64,000 nucleotides of DNA from Acinetobacter gyllenbergii CIP 110306 = MTCC 11365. Its GTDB lineage: Bacteria > Pseudomonadota > Gammaproteobacteria > Pseudomonadales > Moraxellaceae. The stretch is taken from the NCBI RefSeq assembly GCF_000413855.1, contig NZ_ATGG01000023.1, positions 1 through 64,000 on the forward strand, read 5' to 3'. Below the pieces are notes generated by a model. The model made no database searches. It was not told the origin of the DNA and saw only the letters and a list, made by a program, of their open reading frames with translations. How positions within the stretch are numbered: position 1 is the stretch's first letter; every line of letters begins with the position of its first letter. Positions 53,183 through 62,568 of the stretch are shown piece by piece. The translations under genes and the position numbers were made by a program.

Positions 53183-54721
53183 CTATTTAAAACCAAACGC
53201 TTCTTTTAATTTACTGAATACCCATGCATTTTCACGTGTACCTTTAAATACTTGTGAACCCGCACCTTCAGCAAATAACAGCACATCACCACCACCATGT
53301 GTTTCAGAACCAGGATTGCCCAACTTTATCCCAACCTCTTGTAAATAATCATCGGCAGCTGCGTCATTGTCGGTAATGTCGATGCGTGAGGTTGGACGTG
53401 GCCCACCACCATTACCAAATACCAAAGTGGTTGAGGTTTTACCATTCACATCCAGATTCGGCGCATGCTTTTTACCATCCGCCAGCACCCGTGTGCGAGT
53501 ATCTGTCGCTTTGGCTTCTTGATAGCTATAGCTCAAACCCAAAATACCTGGGTTAGTAGTTGTAGTTTTTCCCGTACGCGCGGTATAGCCATTAAAGGTC
53601 ATGGTATGGTCATGGTCGGCCGTAACAACGATTAAAGTATTCTTTAACTCAGGGTCGGTTTTCTTGATTTTATCCAATGCCGTCTTAATCGCATTATCAA
53701 AAGCAATGGTGTCTTGCAATGCACGTTTGGCATTGGTGCCATGTAAAGCATGGTCAATACGTCCGCCTTCCACCATCAAGAAAAAGCCTTTGCCCGCAGT
53801 ATCTTGTGCCTGTAGTAAATCAATCGATTTCGCAGTCATTTCAGCTAGAGTTGGCTGGTTTGGTGCAGTTTTCGCACGATCCAAATCATATTCTAGATGT
53901 GAAGTTGCAGAATAAAGACCAATATACTTTTTATTCAATGGTGCTGCATCCATCTCTGCTTTGGTCGCACCAACCGTGTAGTTTTTAGCTTTTAATTCAT
54001 TGAGTAGGTTACGTCCATCAATACGCCCCTTCTTGTTATCCGCCGCATTATAAGGGGTGAAATGATTGCGCCCGCCTCCCATGAGTACATCCACACCATC
54101 TAGCAATTTAGTATTGTAACCTGCTCCACCTGGAATCACCTGACGTGCAATCTCAAACTGTGCATTACGATTACACACATGAGCAAATGTTGCAGCTGGC
54201 GTTGCATGGGTCAATTCTGTGGTGGTAATCGCGCCGACTTTTTTGCCATTGGCTTTAGCAAGTTCAAGAATCGTTTCCGCAGGGCTGCCCGCAGCCACAC
54301 TTGAACCTGGGGTTGGACAATTATTGATGGCATTAGATACTTTGGTACCATCTGGTGCTGTACCCGCACTTGGTTCAACCGCGATCGTCCCAGGCGTCAT
54401 TCCAATCACTTCATTACGGGTTTTCTTGCCCGTCATATAAGCCGCCATTGAAGGAGCACTGTCGGTGGTTTGACCATCTTCTGAATATGTCTTAATTCTT
54501 GCCGTACGGCGCAAGGTGTCCATGGTTAATTTGCCAGATTCACCGTAGCCATAAATACGGCTTGCCGTGACTGTGGTTGGCCCCATACCATCACCCAAGA
54601 AGAAAATGATATTCTTGGCTTCGCCCGCAGCTTGTGCACCAGTGCTTGCAGCAACTAATGCAACCGTTAAAACAGATGCTTTCATACCGAACTGACCTAA
54701 TTTAAATTGTTTTAACATCAT
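53183..54721 (-). CDS. phoA: Alkaline phosphatase, PhoA family (secreted)
   Basis: Periplasmic zinc/magnesium phosphomonoesterase, 512 aa. Seen: Sec signal peptide (A-Q-A-A); N-terminal metal ligand in F-F-L-G-D-G-M-G; active-site serine region T-D-S-A-P-S-M-A-A (about 88-96); V-E-G-G-R-I-D-H-A (about 321-329); V-T-A-D-H-D-H-T (about 367-374); and the C-terminal S-E-T-H-G-G-G-D. All metal and catalytic positions look present. GGAG lies upstream of two adjacent ATGs (54721, 54718). It starts 17 bp after the lipoprotein phoA, so the two form an operon. Confidence 0.93.
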   Translation of the reverse strand: MMLKQFKLGQFGMKASVLTVALVAASTGAQAAGEAKNIIFFLGDGMGPTTVTASRIYGYGESGKLTMDTLRRTARIKTYSEDGQTTDSAPSMAAYMTGKKTRNEVIGMTPGTIAVEPSAGTAPDGTKVSNAINNCPTPGSSVAAGSPAETILELAKANGKKVGAITTTELTHATPAATFAHVCNRNAQFEIARQVIPGGAGYNTKLLDGVDVLMGGGRNHFTPYNAADNKKGRIDGRNLLNELKAKNYTVGATKAEMDAAPLNKKYIGLYSATSHLEYDLDRAKTAPNQPTLAEMTAKSIDLLQAQDTAGKGFFLMVEGGRIDHALHGTNAKRALQDTIAFDNAIKTALDKIKKTDPELKNTLIVVTADHDHTMTFNGYTARTGKTTTTNPGILGLSYSYQEAKATDTRTRVLADGKKHAPNLDVNGKTSTTLVFGNGGGPRPTSRIDITDNDAAADDYLQEVGIKLGNPGSETHGGGDVLLFAEGAGSQVFKGTRENAWVFSKLKEAFGFK

Positions 54722-54738
54722 CGTTCTCCAGTCTGTTG

Positions 54739-56331
54739 TTATTTATCTAGGCCAATGGCTTTGCGAACTAGGTTAAAGACTTCGATATTTTCGAGGCTGC
54801 CATGGAAGTTGTCTGACCCTACACCAATTGCACCAAGGAACACATCAGTACCGCCATGCGTTTCACTATCAGCAAAACCAGTTTGCACCACAGCTTCTTG
54901 CTGGAAGTCATCTGCAGCGGTACCCGTACACCACCCTTCTTTATCAATATCCGTACCACGACTATCGGTAAATTTACCCGCTGGGCCCGTGACTGGATTA
55001 CAGCTATCGTTATCAACTAAGCCACCACGTGCTTCGATACGATCATTGTCTAAACGCTTTTTACCTGTACCAAAGCCGATAATTGGATATGGGTTGCCAT
55101 TCACATCGGTTGAGAAACCTGCCTTATTATAGTTTTTGACTAAACCGAGGACACTGGTCTCACCACCTTTTACATATTTACCGGTACGTTTTGCATAGCC
55201 ATTCAAGACCATGGTGTGGTCATGGTCAGCCGTGACCACGATCAAAGTATTCTTGAGCTCAGGATCGGTTTGTTTGACTTTATCAATCGCAGCTTTAATT
55301 GCATTATCAAAGGCAACGGTGTCTTGTAAGGCGCGCTTGGCATTGGTGTCATGCAGTGCATGGTCAATACGTCCACCCTCAACCATCAAGAAGAAACTTT
55401 TATTTTTCGCTTGGAGGACATCAATCGCCTTGGTGGTCATATCGGCAAGGCTTGGCTCATCAATTTTCTTATTGGTACGATCCAAGTCATAGTTCATATG
55501 GCTGGCATTAAATAAGCCCAATAATTTTTTGGTCTTGCTTGGATCAATTTTGGCTAAATCACTTCCGCTTGAAACAAAGTTATAGCCTTGATCTTGCATT
55601 TCTTTGACCAGATCACGACCATCAGCCCGTTTACCGCCCGATACCGTCGTTGGTTTAAACTGGCGTAAGCCACCACCCAAGACCACATCTACACCATCGT
55701 TTAATTTAGTATTATACGCGCCCCATCCTGTACCTTTACCTGCAGGAACAAGCTGTGCCGCAATATCGTTCTCGGCATCACGATGGCACACATGCGCATA
55801 GGTCGTGGCAGGTGTTGCATGGGTAATACGGGTTGTGGTAACTAGCCCAGTGCCCATGCCTTGCGCTTTAGCAAGTTCAAGCAATGTTTCTGCTGGTTTC
55901 TTGCCTTTATTGGATGCAACATCGTCACAGGTACTGGTGCCGTCTGCTTTCGGTGGAGATGCGATGGTGCCTGTCTGCATGGAAATGACTTCATTGTTCA
56001 TTTTCACGCCCGTCATATAGGCAGCCATAGACGGTGCACTGTCTGTCACTTGACCATCTTCTGAAAAGGTACGAACAAATGCAGTTTCTGGCAGCGTATC
56101 AATGGTCAAATCGCCATCTTCCCCAACAGAATAAATACGCGATGCGGTTAAGGTGGTAATCCCCATACCATCGCCCAAGAAGAAAATTACATTTTTTGCG
56201 GTGGGTGTTTTTGGTACTTCTGTTTTTTCATTGTTATCACTATCGTTACAAGCAGTCAGTCCCGCTGACAAAACTGCCATTAAACTGACCGCCAATAGCT
56301 TTTTGGAAAAGCCCGTCTTTGATAAGAACAT
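54739..56331 (-). CDS. phoA: Alkaline phosphatase, PhoA family (lipoprotein)
   Basis: Second PhoA-type enzyme (530 aa), similar over its whole length to the downstream copy. Seen: lipobox L-T-A-C (Cys28) followed by an Asn/Asp/Ser-rich linker, so it is membrane anchored; then F-F-L-G-D-G-M-G, T-D-S-A-P-S-M-A-A, V-E-G-G-R-I-D-H-A, V-T-A-D-H-D-H-T and S-E-T-H-G-G-T-D. It has an insertion near residues 400-470 containing two further cysteines, absent from the copy downstream. First gene of the operon, with PHO-box-like half-sites upstream. Confidence 0.92.
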   Translation of the reverse strand: MFLSKTGFSKKLLAVSLMAVLSAGLTACNDSDNNEKTEVPKTPTAKNVIFFLGDGMGITTLTASRIYSVGEDGDLTIDTLPETAFVRTFSEDGQVTDSAPSMAAYMTGVKMNNEVISMQTGTIASPPKADGTSTCDDVASNKGKKPAETLLELAKAQGMGTGLVTTTRITHATPATTYAHVCHRDAENDIAAQLVPAGKGTGWGAYNTKLNDGVDVVLGGGLRQFKPTTVSGGKRADGRDLVKEMQDQGYNFVSSGSDLAKIDPSKTKKLLGLFNASHMNYDLDRTNKKIDEPSLADMTTKAIDVLQAKNKSFFLMVEGGRIDHALHDTNAKRALQDTVAFDNAIKAAIDKVKQTDPELKNTLIVVTADHDHTMVLNGYAKRTGKYVKGGETSVLGLVKNYNKAGFSTDVNGNPYPIIGFGTGKKRLDNDRIEARGGLVDNDSCNPVTGPAGKFTDSRGTDIDKEGWCTGTAADDFQQEAVVQTGFADSETHGGTDVFLGAIGVGSDNFHGSLENIEVFNLVRKAIGLDK

Positions 56332-56392
56332 AGAATATCCCCAGATGTATTGTTTGGACGTAACTTGATTGGCTACACCATAACAATGCTGG

Positions 56393-56432
56393 GTGACCCT
56401 TTTATGTCATCGTGATGACAGTATTATTTCAT
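56393..56432 (-). promoter_or_regulatory. PHO-box-like array before the phoA operon
   Basis: On the minus strand, half-sites at 11-bp steps: ATGAAAT, CTGTCAT (56421-56415), ATGACAT (56410-56404), GGGTCAC (56399-56393), scoring 4, 7, 5 and 4 of 7. TATGGT (56382-56377) follows exactly 10 bp later as a possible -10. Confidence 0.65.
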
Positions 56433-56473
56433 CTTGTTGTTTTATATACATAATTATGTTATAACATATCAAC

Positions 56474-57256
56474 CTAACGCTTCAGATCAACGTGCAAATC
56501 AACCACTTGTCCCTGCTGTTCACCCTGTTGAGATTTTTCTAGCCATTGCCATTTGGTATCAGTTAATCTTAAAAAATTAGAGCATCGTGTTCCATAAACT
56601 GGGCTTTGAATAAAGGTGGATGACAATAGGGCTTCCATCTCAGGATTAATTCCCGTATCAGGTAACAGATTAGCAATGACTTTACGCTCATCTTCCAAAA
56701 TATCCCAAGCGGCAGCATCAATTACTGATTCAGTCATTTGTACTTGCTGCAACATCGGTAACAACTCTTGGGTAAAGCGCTGACGCAAATGTTTGGTTTT
56801 CTCCCAATCTTCCGACATCAGACCATTGGACACCACGTAGACCCCATTGGCGAGCACTTGGGGAGCTTCGCCACGGTTACTCATATATACTGCTTGTGTT
56901 TGATCTCCGATAAATAAATTAAAGCCTGCATAATCCTGTTGCTGTTGTTCCAGTTGCTGGGCAAAACGGATGGGTGCTAAGTCACTTTCCAAGAAAGATT
57001 GAATCAAGTGCCCGCGAGAAGTCGTATAATTTTTTTGATCTCGACCATTGCGAAAATTGGTGACAATCGCCCAACGGCCTGATGCCGTTACTCCCATCCA
57101 CGTCCCGCCAGACTGTAAGTCCTGCCCTGCCACAATGCTGCTGTTTTGCCATATATGCAAGGCAGCAGTGGGTCGATGATAAAACTCATCCCGATTTGAA
57201 ATTAAACATAGCGGCATTTTATCCAACACCTGCCATGCAAAAGCGACAATACACAT
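56474..57256 (-). CDS. NRDE/TANGO2-like protein
   Basis: 260-aa member of the NRDE family (PF05742), related to eukaryotic TANGO2. Seen: the name motif as S-N-R-D-E-F (about 17-22) right after the start M-C-I-V-A-F-A-W, then G-G-T-W-M-G-V (about 50-56) and a late G-T-R-C-S-N near the C-terminus. The conserved Cys2 suggests an N-terminal nucleophile fold if Met is removed. AAGGA precedes the ATG at 57256; the frame opens further to 57313. Function unsettled (a haem-related role has been proposed for relatives). Confidence 0.83.
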   Translation of the reverse strand: MCIVAFAWQVLDKMPLCLISNRDEFYHRPTAALHIWQNSSIVAGQDLQSGGTWMGVTASGRWAIVTNFRNGRDQKNYTTSRGHLIQSFLESDLAPIRFAQQLEQQQQDYAGFNLFIGDQTQAVYMSNRGEAPQVLANGVYVVSNGLMSEDWEKTKHLRQRFTQELLPMLQQVQMTESVIDAAAWDILEDERKVIANLLPDTGINPEMEALLSSTFIQSPVYGTRCSNFLRLTDTKWQWLEKSQQGEQQGQVVDLHVDLKR

Positions 57257-57366
57257 AAGTCCTTTTTCTCCCACGTTTTGGGACATTGATCTTTCACATT
57301 GAATGTACAACATTTTTCACATCATTCCGCTACAATCTGCTCAAAATATAAAATTGAGGAGCAGCG

Positions 57367-58179
57367 ATGCTGACCTATCCAAATATTGATCCAGTTGCGC
57401 TGAGCTTAGGACCAGTCAAAGTGCACTGGTACGGGCTGATGTATCTTCTGGCTTTTCTATGTGCATGGGGTTTAGCATCGTATCGCGCTAAACAACGTGA
57501 TGGCTGGACAGGCGACATGGTGTCAGATCTGGTCTTCTACGGCGCATTGGGTGTGGTACTCGGTGGCCGCGTCGGCTATGTGTTGTTCTATGAATTTGGT
57601 AAATTTTTAGAAAATCCATTATGGCTGTTCCAAGTCTGGACTGGCGGCATGAGCTTCCATGGCGGCTTCCTCGGTGTCATCATTGCGATGCTATTTTGGT
57701 GTAAAAAATACCAAAAAACATGGTTCCAAACCTTGGACTTTATTGCACCCTGCGTACCAACAGGCTTAATGTTTGGCCGCTTTGGTAACTTTATTGGAGG
57801 GGAACTATATGGCCGCCCAGTTCAAGATCCAAGCTACCCATTTGGCATGATTTTCCCAACCGATCCATTGGGTCTGGTGCGCCATCCGTCACAAATCTAT
57901 CAAGCTCTCTGTGAAGGTTTGATTCTATTTATCGTGCTCTGGTGGTTCAGTTCTAAGCCTCGCCCACGTATGGCCGTTTCAGCCTTATTCTTGGTCGGCT
58001 ATGGAGTTGCACGCTTCTTTATGGAATTCTTCCGCGAACCCGATGCAGACCAAGGCTACATCTTATTTGGCTGGATGACCAAAGGTCAGATTCTTAGCTT
58101 CCCAATGATTATTATTGGTCTGTGGATGATCTGGTACGCTTACCGTAAGAACATCTATGACTGGCAGTTAAAGAAATAA
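57367..58179 (+). CDS. lgt: Prolipoprotein diacylglyceryl transferase
   Basis: Inner-membrane enzyme that adds diacylglycerol to the lipobox cysteine of prolipoproteins. Seen: about seven membrane segments and the Lgt signature G-R-F-G-N-F-I-G-G-E-L-Y-G-R (about 138-151), plus the H-x-x-x-G segment S-F-H-G-G-F-L-G. Length 270 aa is normal. GAGGAG lies upstream. This window also encodes several lipoprotein substrates. Confidence 0.96.
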   Translation: MLTYPNIDPVALSLGPVKVHWYGLMYLLAFLCAWGLASYRAKQRDGWTGDMVSDLVFYGALGVVLGGRVGYVLFYEFGKFLENPLWLFQVWTGGMSFHGGFLGVIIAMLFWCKKYQKTWFQTLDFIAPCVPTGLMFGRFGNFIGGELYGRPVQDPSYPFGMIFPTDPLGLVRHPSQIYQALCEGLILFIVLWWFSSKPRPRMAVSALFLVGYGVARFFMEFFREPDADQGYILFGWMTKGQILSFPMIIIGLWMIWYAYRKNIYDWQLKK

Positions 58180-58180
58180 T

Positions 58181-58208
58181 AAAAAAGGGAGCGAATGCTC
58201 CCTTTTTT
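58181..58208 (+). terminator. lgt terminator
   Basis: AAAAAAGGGAGC, loop GAAT, GCTCCCTTTTTT. Confidence 0.9.
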
Positions 58209-58284
58209 AGGCCGATGATTTAAGCTATTTATCAATCATTCAGAAACAGCGTATATTGATACTATCCCGCGTAGGAGAGCATCA

Positions 58285-58659
58285 ATGCAGCAACAACGTC
58301 AGTATCTCACCCACTTTAAAGTGCAGGAACTGGTGCTTTGCCTCTCTCCCTTACAGTTCAATCAGCAGTTGGTCAGCCAAATCGAAAAATTACTTGGACT
58401 CAGTTTCCTCAACGACAATGAGCCGCATCGGGTGTGTTTCGCCAACCAAAATATCGAATTACAAGATGCGTATAAACAGGTGTTTAGCCCAGTTGATCTA
58501 CTGGATTATCTCTATGCAAGTTTAATCGCAGACCAACAAAGTGCAGAAAAAATACAGCTAGATCATCCAGCCTTAGCGCCAATTCCCTACCCAACGGACA
58601 ATCTTACTTTCTGGAAAATGGTCGCAACGGGGCGGCAATATCGACTTTCGCTGAGTTAA
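58285..58659 (+). CDS. Small unknown cytoplasmic protein
   Basis: 124-aa protein, Gln/Leu-rich, with no signal peptide or membrane segment. A GGAG site lies 6-7 nt before the ATG. I do not recognise the family. It ends on the convergent wrbA-like gene, sharing TTAA with its stop. Probably a conserved genus-level gene. Confidence 0.65.
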   Translation: MQQQRQYLTHFKVQELVLCLSPLQFNQQLVSQIEKLLGLSFLNDNEPHRVCFANQNIELQDAYKQVFSPVDLLDYLYASLIADQQSAEKIQLDHPALAPIPYPTDNLTFWKMVATGRQYRLSLS

Positions 58660-59255
58660 AACTTTCCAACCAATGCTTTCACCACTTCACCTAAACGCTT
58701 GCCTTGTGCTTCACACAAGATTTTTTCATCTTGACTTAAGCTTTGATCATGACGTGGTCCGCTGACATGACTGGCGCCATATGGCGTTCCACCCGTTTTG
58801 GTATTTGATAAAGCAGGGATTGAGTTTGCTAAGCCCATAATCATCATACCGTGATGAAACAATGGCGGTAGCATGCTCAATAAAGTGCTTTCCTGCCCAC
58901 CATGCATCGAACCAGAAGAAGTAAACACACAAGCAGGCTTATTATGCAAAGCACCATTCAGCCATAGACTAGTGGTTTGATCCCAAAAGTACTTCATCTC
59001 ACTGGCCATATTGCCAAAACGCGTTGGCGAACCCAAGGCCAAACCCGAACAATGGCTGAGATCTTCTAAAGTGCAATAAATGTCACCATCGGCTGGAATA
59101 CTCGCTGCCGCTTCGGTCACTACGGTGGTTAAATTCGGTACGGTTCGAATGCGTGCCGTCACACCCGCTGCTTCAATTCCATCGGCAATCAGATGCGCCA
59201 TTTGCTTGGTTGAACCATATTTACTGTAATAAAGAACAAGAACGTAAGGTTGCAT
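58656..59255 (-). CDS. wrbA: WrbA-like NAD(P)H:quinone oxidoreductase
   Basis: Flavodoxin-like FMN protein that reduces quinones by two electrons. Seen: Y-Y-S-K-Y-G-S-T-K-Q (FMN phosphate loop, about 8-17), L-G-S-P-T-R-F-G-N-M (about 76-85) and S-S-G-S-M-H-G-G-Q-E (about 115-124). The ATG at 59255 gives 199 aa, like E. coli WrbA (198); a GTG at 59285 is in frame but has a non-family extension. Confidence 0.9.
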   Translation of the reverse strand: MQPYVLVLYYSKYGSTKQMAHLIADGIEAAGVTARIRTVPNLTTVVTEAAASIPADGDIYCTLEDLSHCSGLALGSPTRFGNMASEMKYFWDQTTSLWLNGALHNKPACVFTSSGSMHGGQESTLLSMLPPLFHHGMMIMGLANSIPALSNTKTGGTPYGASHVSGPRHDQSLSQDEKILCEAQGKRLGEVVKALVGKF

Positions 59256-59368
59256 CACTTTCAAGAATTTTGTTAAAAAGGACACTATACGACATTTTTT
59301 ACTTTTTGAGCTGTAGTAAATCCTGTGATTCCACTGGATTTTTATTAAAAATAACTAGGATAGAACCC

Positions 59369-60619
59369 ATGATCTTAAATCGTTATCTAAAAAAACTGCC
59401 CTTTTTAGAGAAAACATGGTTTCAATTTATTGTGTTTGTGTTACGACGTTTTGAAGCGGATCGCTGTCGGGAACAAGCAGGAGGTTTGACCTATACCACC
59501 CTGTTTGCAGTGGTGCCGATGCTGACTGTTTTTTTAGTGATTATCTCTTCGATTAAAGCTTTAGAACCAGCTCGACAACAGTTACAACAATTGATTTATA
59601 GCAATTTTTTGCCGAAAAGCACCATTGCCTTTGATAAAGCCTTAAATGCCTTTACCGAAAAATCCAGTAACCTGACCATCATTGGTGTACTGTTCCTGTT
59701 TGTCACCACGGTACTGATGCTGACTTCGATTGAGAATGTATTTAATCGGATTTGGCGAGTAAAAGAGACACGCACAGGTTTAGTCGGATTTATGCGTTAT
59801 TGGACCATTATTTCCTTAGGACCTATTGTTTTAGGCAGTGCCTTTGTCCTATCTTCGACCGTCGCCTCTATCAATGTACTCAGTAATAACTTTGCGGGTT
59901 ATCAACTCGATGGCTCTTTTATTCTGTGGCTGATCTCATTTCTATTGACCATTGTCGGCTTCTTTATTTTATATTGGACCATACCCAACCGTATTGTCCC
60001 CGTCCTTTCAGCACTGATTGCGGCCTGCTTTAGTGCCACCATCTTTGAAGTGTTAAAACGTTTTTTTGGTTGGGTGATGAGCAATTTCACCAGCTATGAA
60101 ATCGTCTATGGTGCTTTCGCTGCGGTGCCAATTTTCCTGCTATGGATTTATTTATCTTGGAACATCATCTTATTGGGTGTCGAGATCAGTTACGCTCTGA
60201 CCGCATTTCATTCGGGTAAAGAACAAAAGCGCCATCCGATTCTGATGTTATTAGATATACTGGAACTGTTTTATAAGAAACAACAAATCGGTCAAAGTGT
60301 CAGTGAAAAAGAGCTGTTAAATATTATTGGTCGTGGTGAATTGGGTCGTTTACCTGCCTATATCATTCAATTGGAACAGCAAAATCTGATTATGCGAACC
60401 GATAAAGATGAATATGTCTTGGTCCGCAATCTGTCTCAGGTGGATTTTTGGAGCTTCTTCACCGCCCTACCTTATCCACTGCCATTACGTCCCGATGTAG
60501 AGCATATTCATCAAGATGATGAATGGATGGAACGGCTTGGTCCTTCCTTGGTTGAGAGTAATGATTATTTAGCCGCCAAACTGTCGATTCCACTGTCCAC
60601 ACTGTTTGAACAGAAGTAA
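59369..60619 (+). CDS. YihY-family inner-membrane protein
   Basis: 416-aa protein of the YihY (UPF0761, once called RNase BN) family. Seen: about six membrane segments (roughly 35-290) with the family pattern G-G-L-T-Y-T-T-L-F-A-V-V-P (about 31-43), and a cytoplasmic C-terminal extension from about 295 that looks like a winged helix. AGGA precedes the ATG at 59369 by 8 nt; the frame opens 216 bp earlier, inside the divergent wrbA-like gene, which argues against that start. Function unknown. Confidence 0.88.
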   Translation: MILNRYLKKLPFLEKTWFQFIVFVLRRFEADRCREQAGGLTYTTLFAVVPMLTVFLVIISSIKALEPARQQLQQLIYSNFLPKSTIAFDKALNAFTEKSSNLTIIGVLFLFVTTVLMLTSIENVFNRIWRVKETRTGLVGFMRYWTIISLGPIVLGSAFVLSSTVASINVLSNNFAGYQLDGSFILWLISFLLTIVGFFILYWTIPNRIVPVLSALIAACFSATIFEVLKRFFGWVMSNFTSYEIVYGAFAAVPIFLLWIYLSWNIILLGVEISYALTAFHSGKEQKRHPILMLLDILELFYKKQQIGQSVSEKELLNIIGRGELGRLPAYIIQLEQQNLIMRTDKDEYVLVRNLSQVDFWSFFTALPYPLPLRPDVEHIHQDDEWMERLGPSLVESNDYLAAKLSIPLSTLFEQK

Positions 60620-60621
60620 GC

Positions 60622-60649
60622 AAAAAGGTCTCTTAGGAGGCCTTTTTTT
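60622..60649. terminator. Terminator between yihY-like and EamA genes
   Basis: AAAAAGG-T-CTC pairs with GAG-G-CCTTTTT (one G-T pair), loop TTAG, then T. Confidence 0.82.
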
Positions 60650-61553
60650 ATTTCCTTAACCAACCTTGCAAACTCACCACCACAATGCCGAGCAAAACCA
60701 AAGTAGAACCAATGATGAAATTTAGCTCAATTTTTTCGCCTAATAACCAGACACCGAAAGCCATTCCAAACAGTGGTGTAAGGAAGGAAAATACTCCCAA
60801 ACGAGAAGCCAAATAGTTCCGTAACAACCAAAACCATGCCAAAAAACTGGCAAAAGAAACCACCAAGGTATGGAAGGCTAAACTGCCCATCATCAGAGGG
60901 CTAAAGTGAATCGTGGCTTGGCCGAGAAAAAGAGCCGCGCCAAATAACAATACAAAACTACCTGCCAATTGATAAAACAGCGTTTGAGTCACCGCCGCTT
61001 GTGCCAGTGACGATAAACGGACGGTAATGGTGGTCGCCGCCCAAGCAATCCCTCCAGCCAAAGCCAGTAAGTCACCCCACAACATCTGTTGATCCGCAAT
61101 CGATGCACCTGAATTTGCACGTAAAAAAGTCACCACGATCCCTAAAAATGCAATCCCAATACCTGCCCATTGCAACAGACTGAGACGCTCCGAAGGAAGC
61201 TTCCAATGTAAGCCCAAGGCGACAAAAATCGGTGCGGTATACAGCAGCACCACGGCATGCGAAGCAGAGGTCAACTGTAAGGCCTGTGCCAATAAAAAGA
61301 ATTCCAAAGAAAATAGCAAGGCAACCAGGGCACCCGCTTTTAAATTCTGGCGATTGAAGAGTTGACTGCTTTTATCCAGATACAACAAGGGCAATAACAA
61401 CACTGCAGCCAGTCCTGAACGCAACGCGATCTGCATTAAGGGAGAAATGTCAGGCGCTGCCATTTTTAAAATGACTTGTTGCAGTCCCCAAATCATACAC
61501 AATACGATCATCAGACCCGATGCAGTTGCATCTAATGCTTTACGCTCATCCAT
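60648..61553 (-). CDS. EamA-family (DMT) transporter, second
   Basis: 301-aa carrier with ten hydrophobic segments and two EamA repeats. Seen: G-L-M-I-V-L-C-M-I-W-G-L-Q-Q-V near the start and W-A-G-I-G-I-A-F-L-G-I-V-V-T between repeats. The substrate is unknown. Divergent from an AraC-family regulator; a perfect 12-bp inverted repeat lies between them. Confidence 0.88.
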   Translation of the reverse strand: MDERKALDATASGLMIVLCMIWGLQQVILKMAAPDISPLMQIALRSGLAAVLLLPLLYLDKSSQLFNRQNLKAGALVALLFSLEFFLLAQALQLTSASHAVVLLYTAPIFVALGLHWKLPSERLSLLQWAGIGIAFLGIVVTFLRANSGASIADQQMLWGDLLALAGGIAWAATTITVRLSSLAQAAVTQTLFYQLAGSFVLLFGAALFLGQATIHFSPLMMGSLAFHTLVVSFASFLAWFWLLRNYLASRLGVFSFLTPLFGMAFGVWLLGEKIELNFIIGSTLVLLGIVVVSLQGWLRK

Positions 61554-61595
61554 TTCGCGTTCCTGATTTTATGGCTTGAGCATCAATATAAGGCT

Positions 61596-61627
61596 GTCGT
61601 ATTTTCATGATATAGTGAAAATACGAC
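61596..61627. promoter_or_regulatory. Perfect 12-bp inverted repeat in the EamA/AraC promoter region
   Basis: GTCGTATTTTCA (61596-61607) and TGAAAATACGAC (61616-61627) with an 8-nt centre, tgatatag. The centre overlaps a TATAGT-like -10. It is a strong candidate operator for the adjacent regulator, which could control both genes. Confidence 0.7.
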
Positions 61628-61660
61628 AATAGATGCGTGTTTTCAGGCAATTCTCATGTT

Positions 61661-62461
61661 ATGAAAAAATCAGCTCAAAGGATTCAAGATTTTCAGGCCA
61701 TCCCGACCTACAATGATATTCCTGCCCCCTTATGGCTACAGATTCGAGATGCACCTGCGGAGACTTTTTATCCAAATCATGCTCATGCGTGGGGTGAATT
61801 TATCTATGCCTTCGATGGCGTTTTAGAAGTTAATATTGAGCAAATTCATTATTTAACTCCGCCACCTTATGGGATCTGGTTACCACCGAATTTACAGCAT
61901 AGTGGCATCAATCGTAACGAGGTCACCCATTGCACCTTGTACGTGCATGAATCGCTCTGCCAAAACATGCCGCAACAGGCAGGTATCTTATTGTCTGCAC
62001 CCTTAGTTTCTGCACTGCTTGAACATATCCGCAAACATCCCTTTGCTGAACAGGATCCAGAGTATTTACGCTTGCTGCAAGTTTTGCTCGACTCACTGAC
62101 CCATGCCGAACTTGTCGGGAGTTATTTACCCACAACACAACATCCCGCGCTAGCGAAAATATTGACCCATTTACATGAATTCCCTGCGGATAACAGTACC
62201 TTGGAACAGCTTGCACAAATGATCAATATGACTGAACGCACCCTTGCTCGTTATAGCCAAAAAGAATTGGGAATGTCTTTGCACGAATGGCGCCAACGTC
62301 TTAAAGTCATGAAAGCGATGTCGATGTTAAATCAGGGTAAGACCATTGAAAATATTGCTTTGGACTTAGGTTATGCCAGTTCATCAGCTTTTATTTATAT
62401 GTTTAAACGCTGGATGCACTTCACCCCAGACCAGTTTCGTAAGCTGTATCAAGGCAGTTAA
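61661..62461 (+). CDS. AraC-family regulator with cupin domain
   Basis: 266-aa regulator: N-terminal cupin-like sensing domain with H-A-H-A-W-G-E-F-I-Y (about 40-50), and a C-terminal AraC helix-turn-helix pair (about 165-266) ending in G-Y-A-S-S-S-A-F-I-Y-M-F-K-R-W. The ATG at 61661 is chosen; a GTG at 61637 in frame has no better site. It probably regulates the divergent EamA transporter. Confidence 0.88.
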   Translation: MKKSAQRIQDFQAIPTYNDIPAPLWLQIRDAPAETFYPNHAHAWGEFIYAFDGVLEVNIEQIHYLTPPPYGIWLPPNLQHSGINRNEVTHCTLYVHESLCQNMPQQAGILLSAPLVSALLEHIRKHPFAEQDPEYLRLLQVLLDSLTHAELVGSYLPTTQHPALAKILTHLHEFPADNSTLEQLAQMINMTERTLARYSQKELGMSLHEWRQRLKVMKAMSMLNQGKTIENIALDLGYASSSAFIYMFKRWMHFTPDQFRKLYQGS

Positions 62462-62568
62462 GTTTGCGATCAATACCTTAACGAAGATTGGACTCAGCAG
62501 AAAATCATGATTTTCAGATATAAAAAATGGCGCTACTCTTCAGAACAGCACCATCCTTTTATTTCAAC

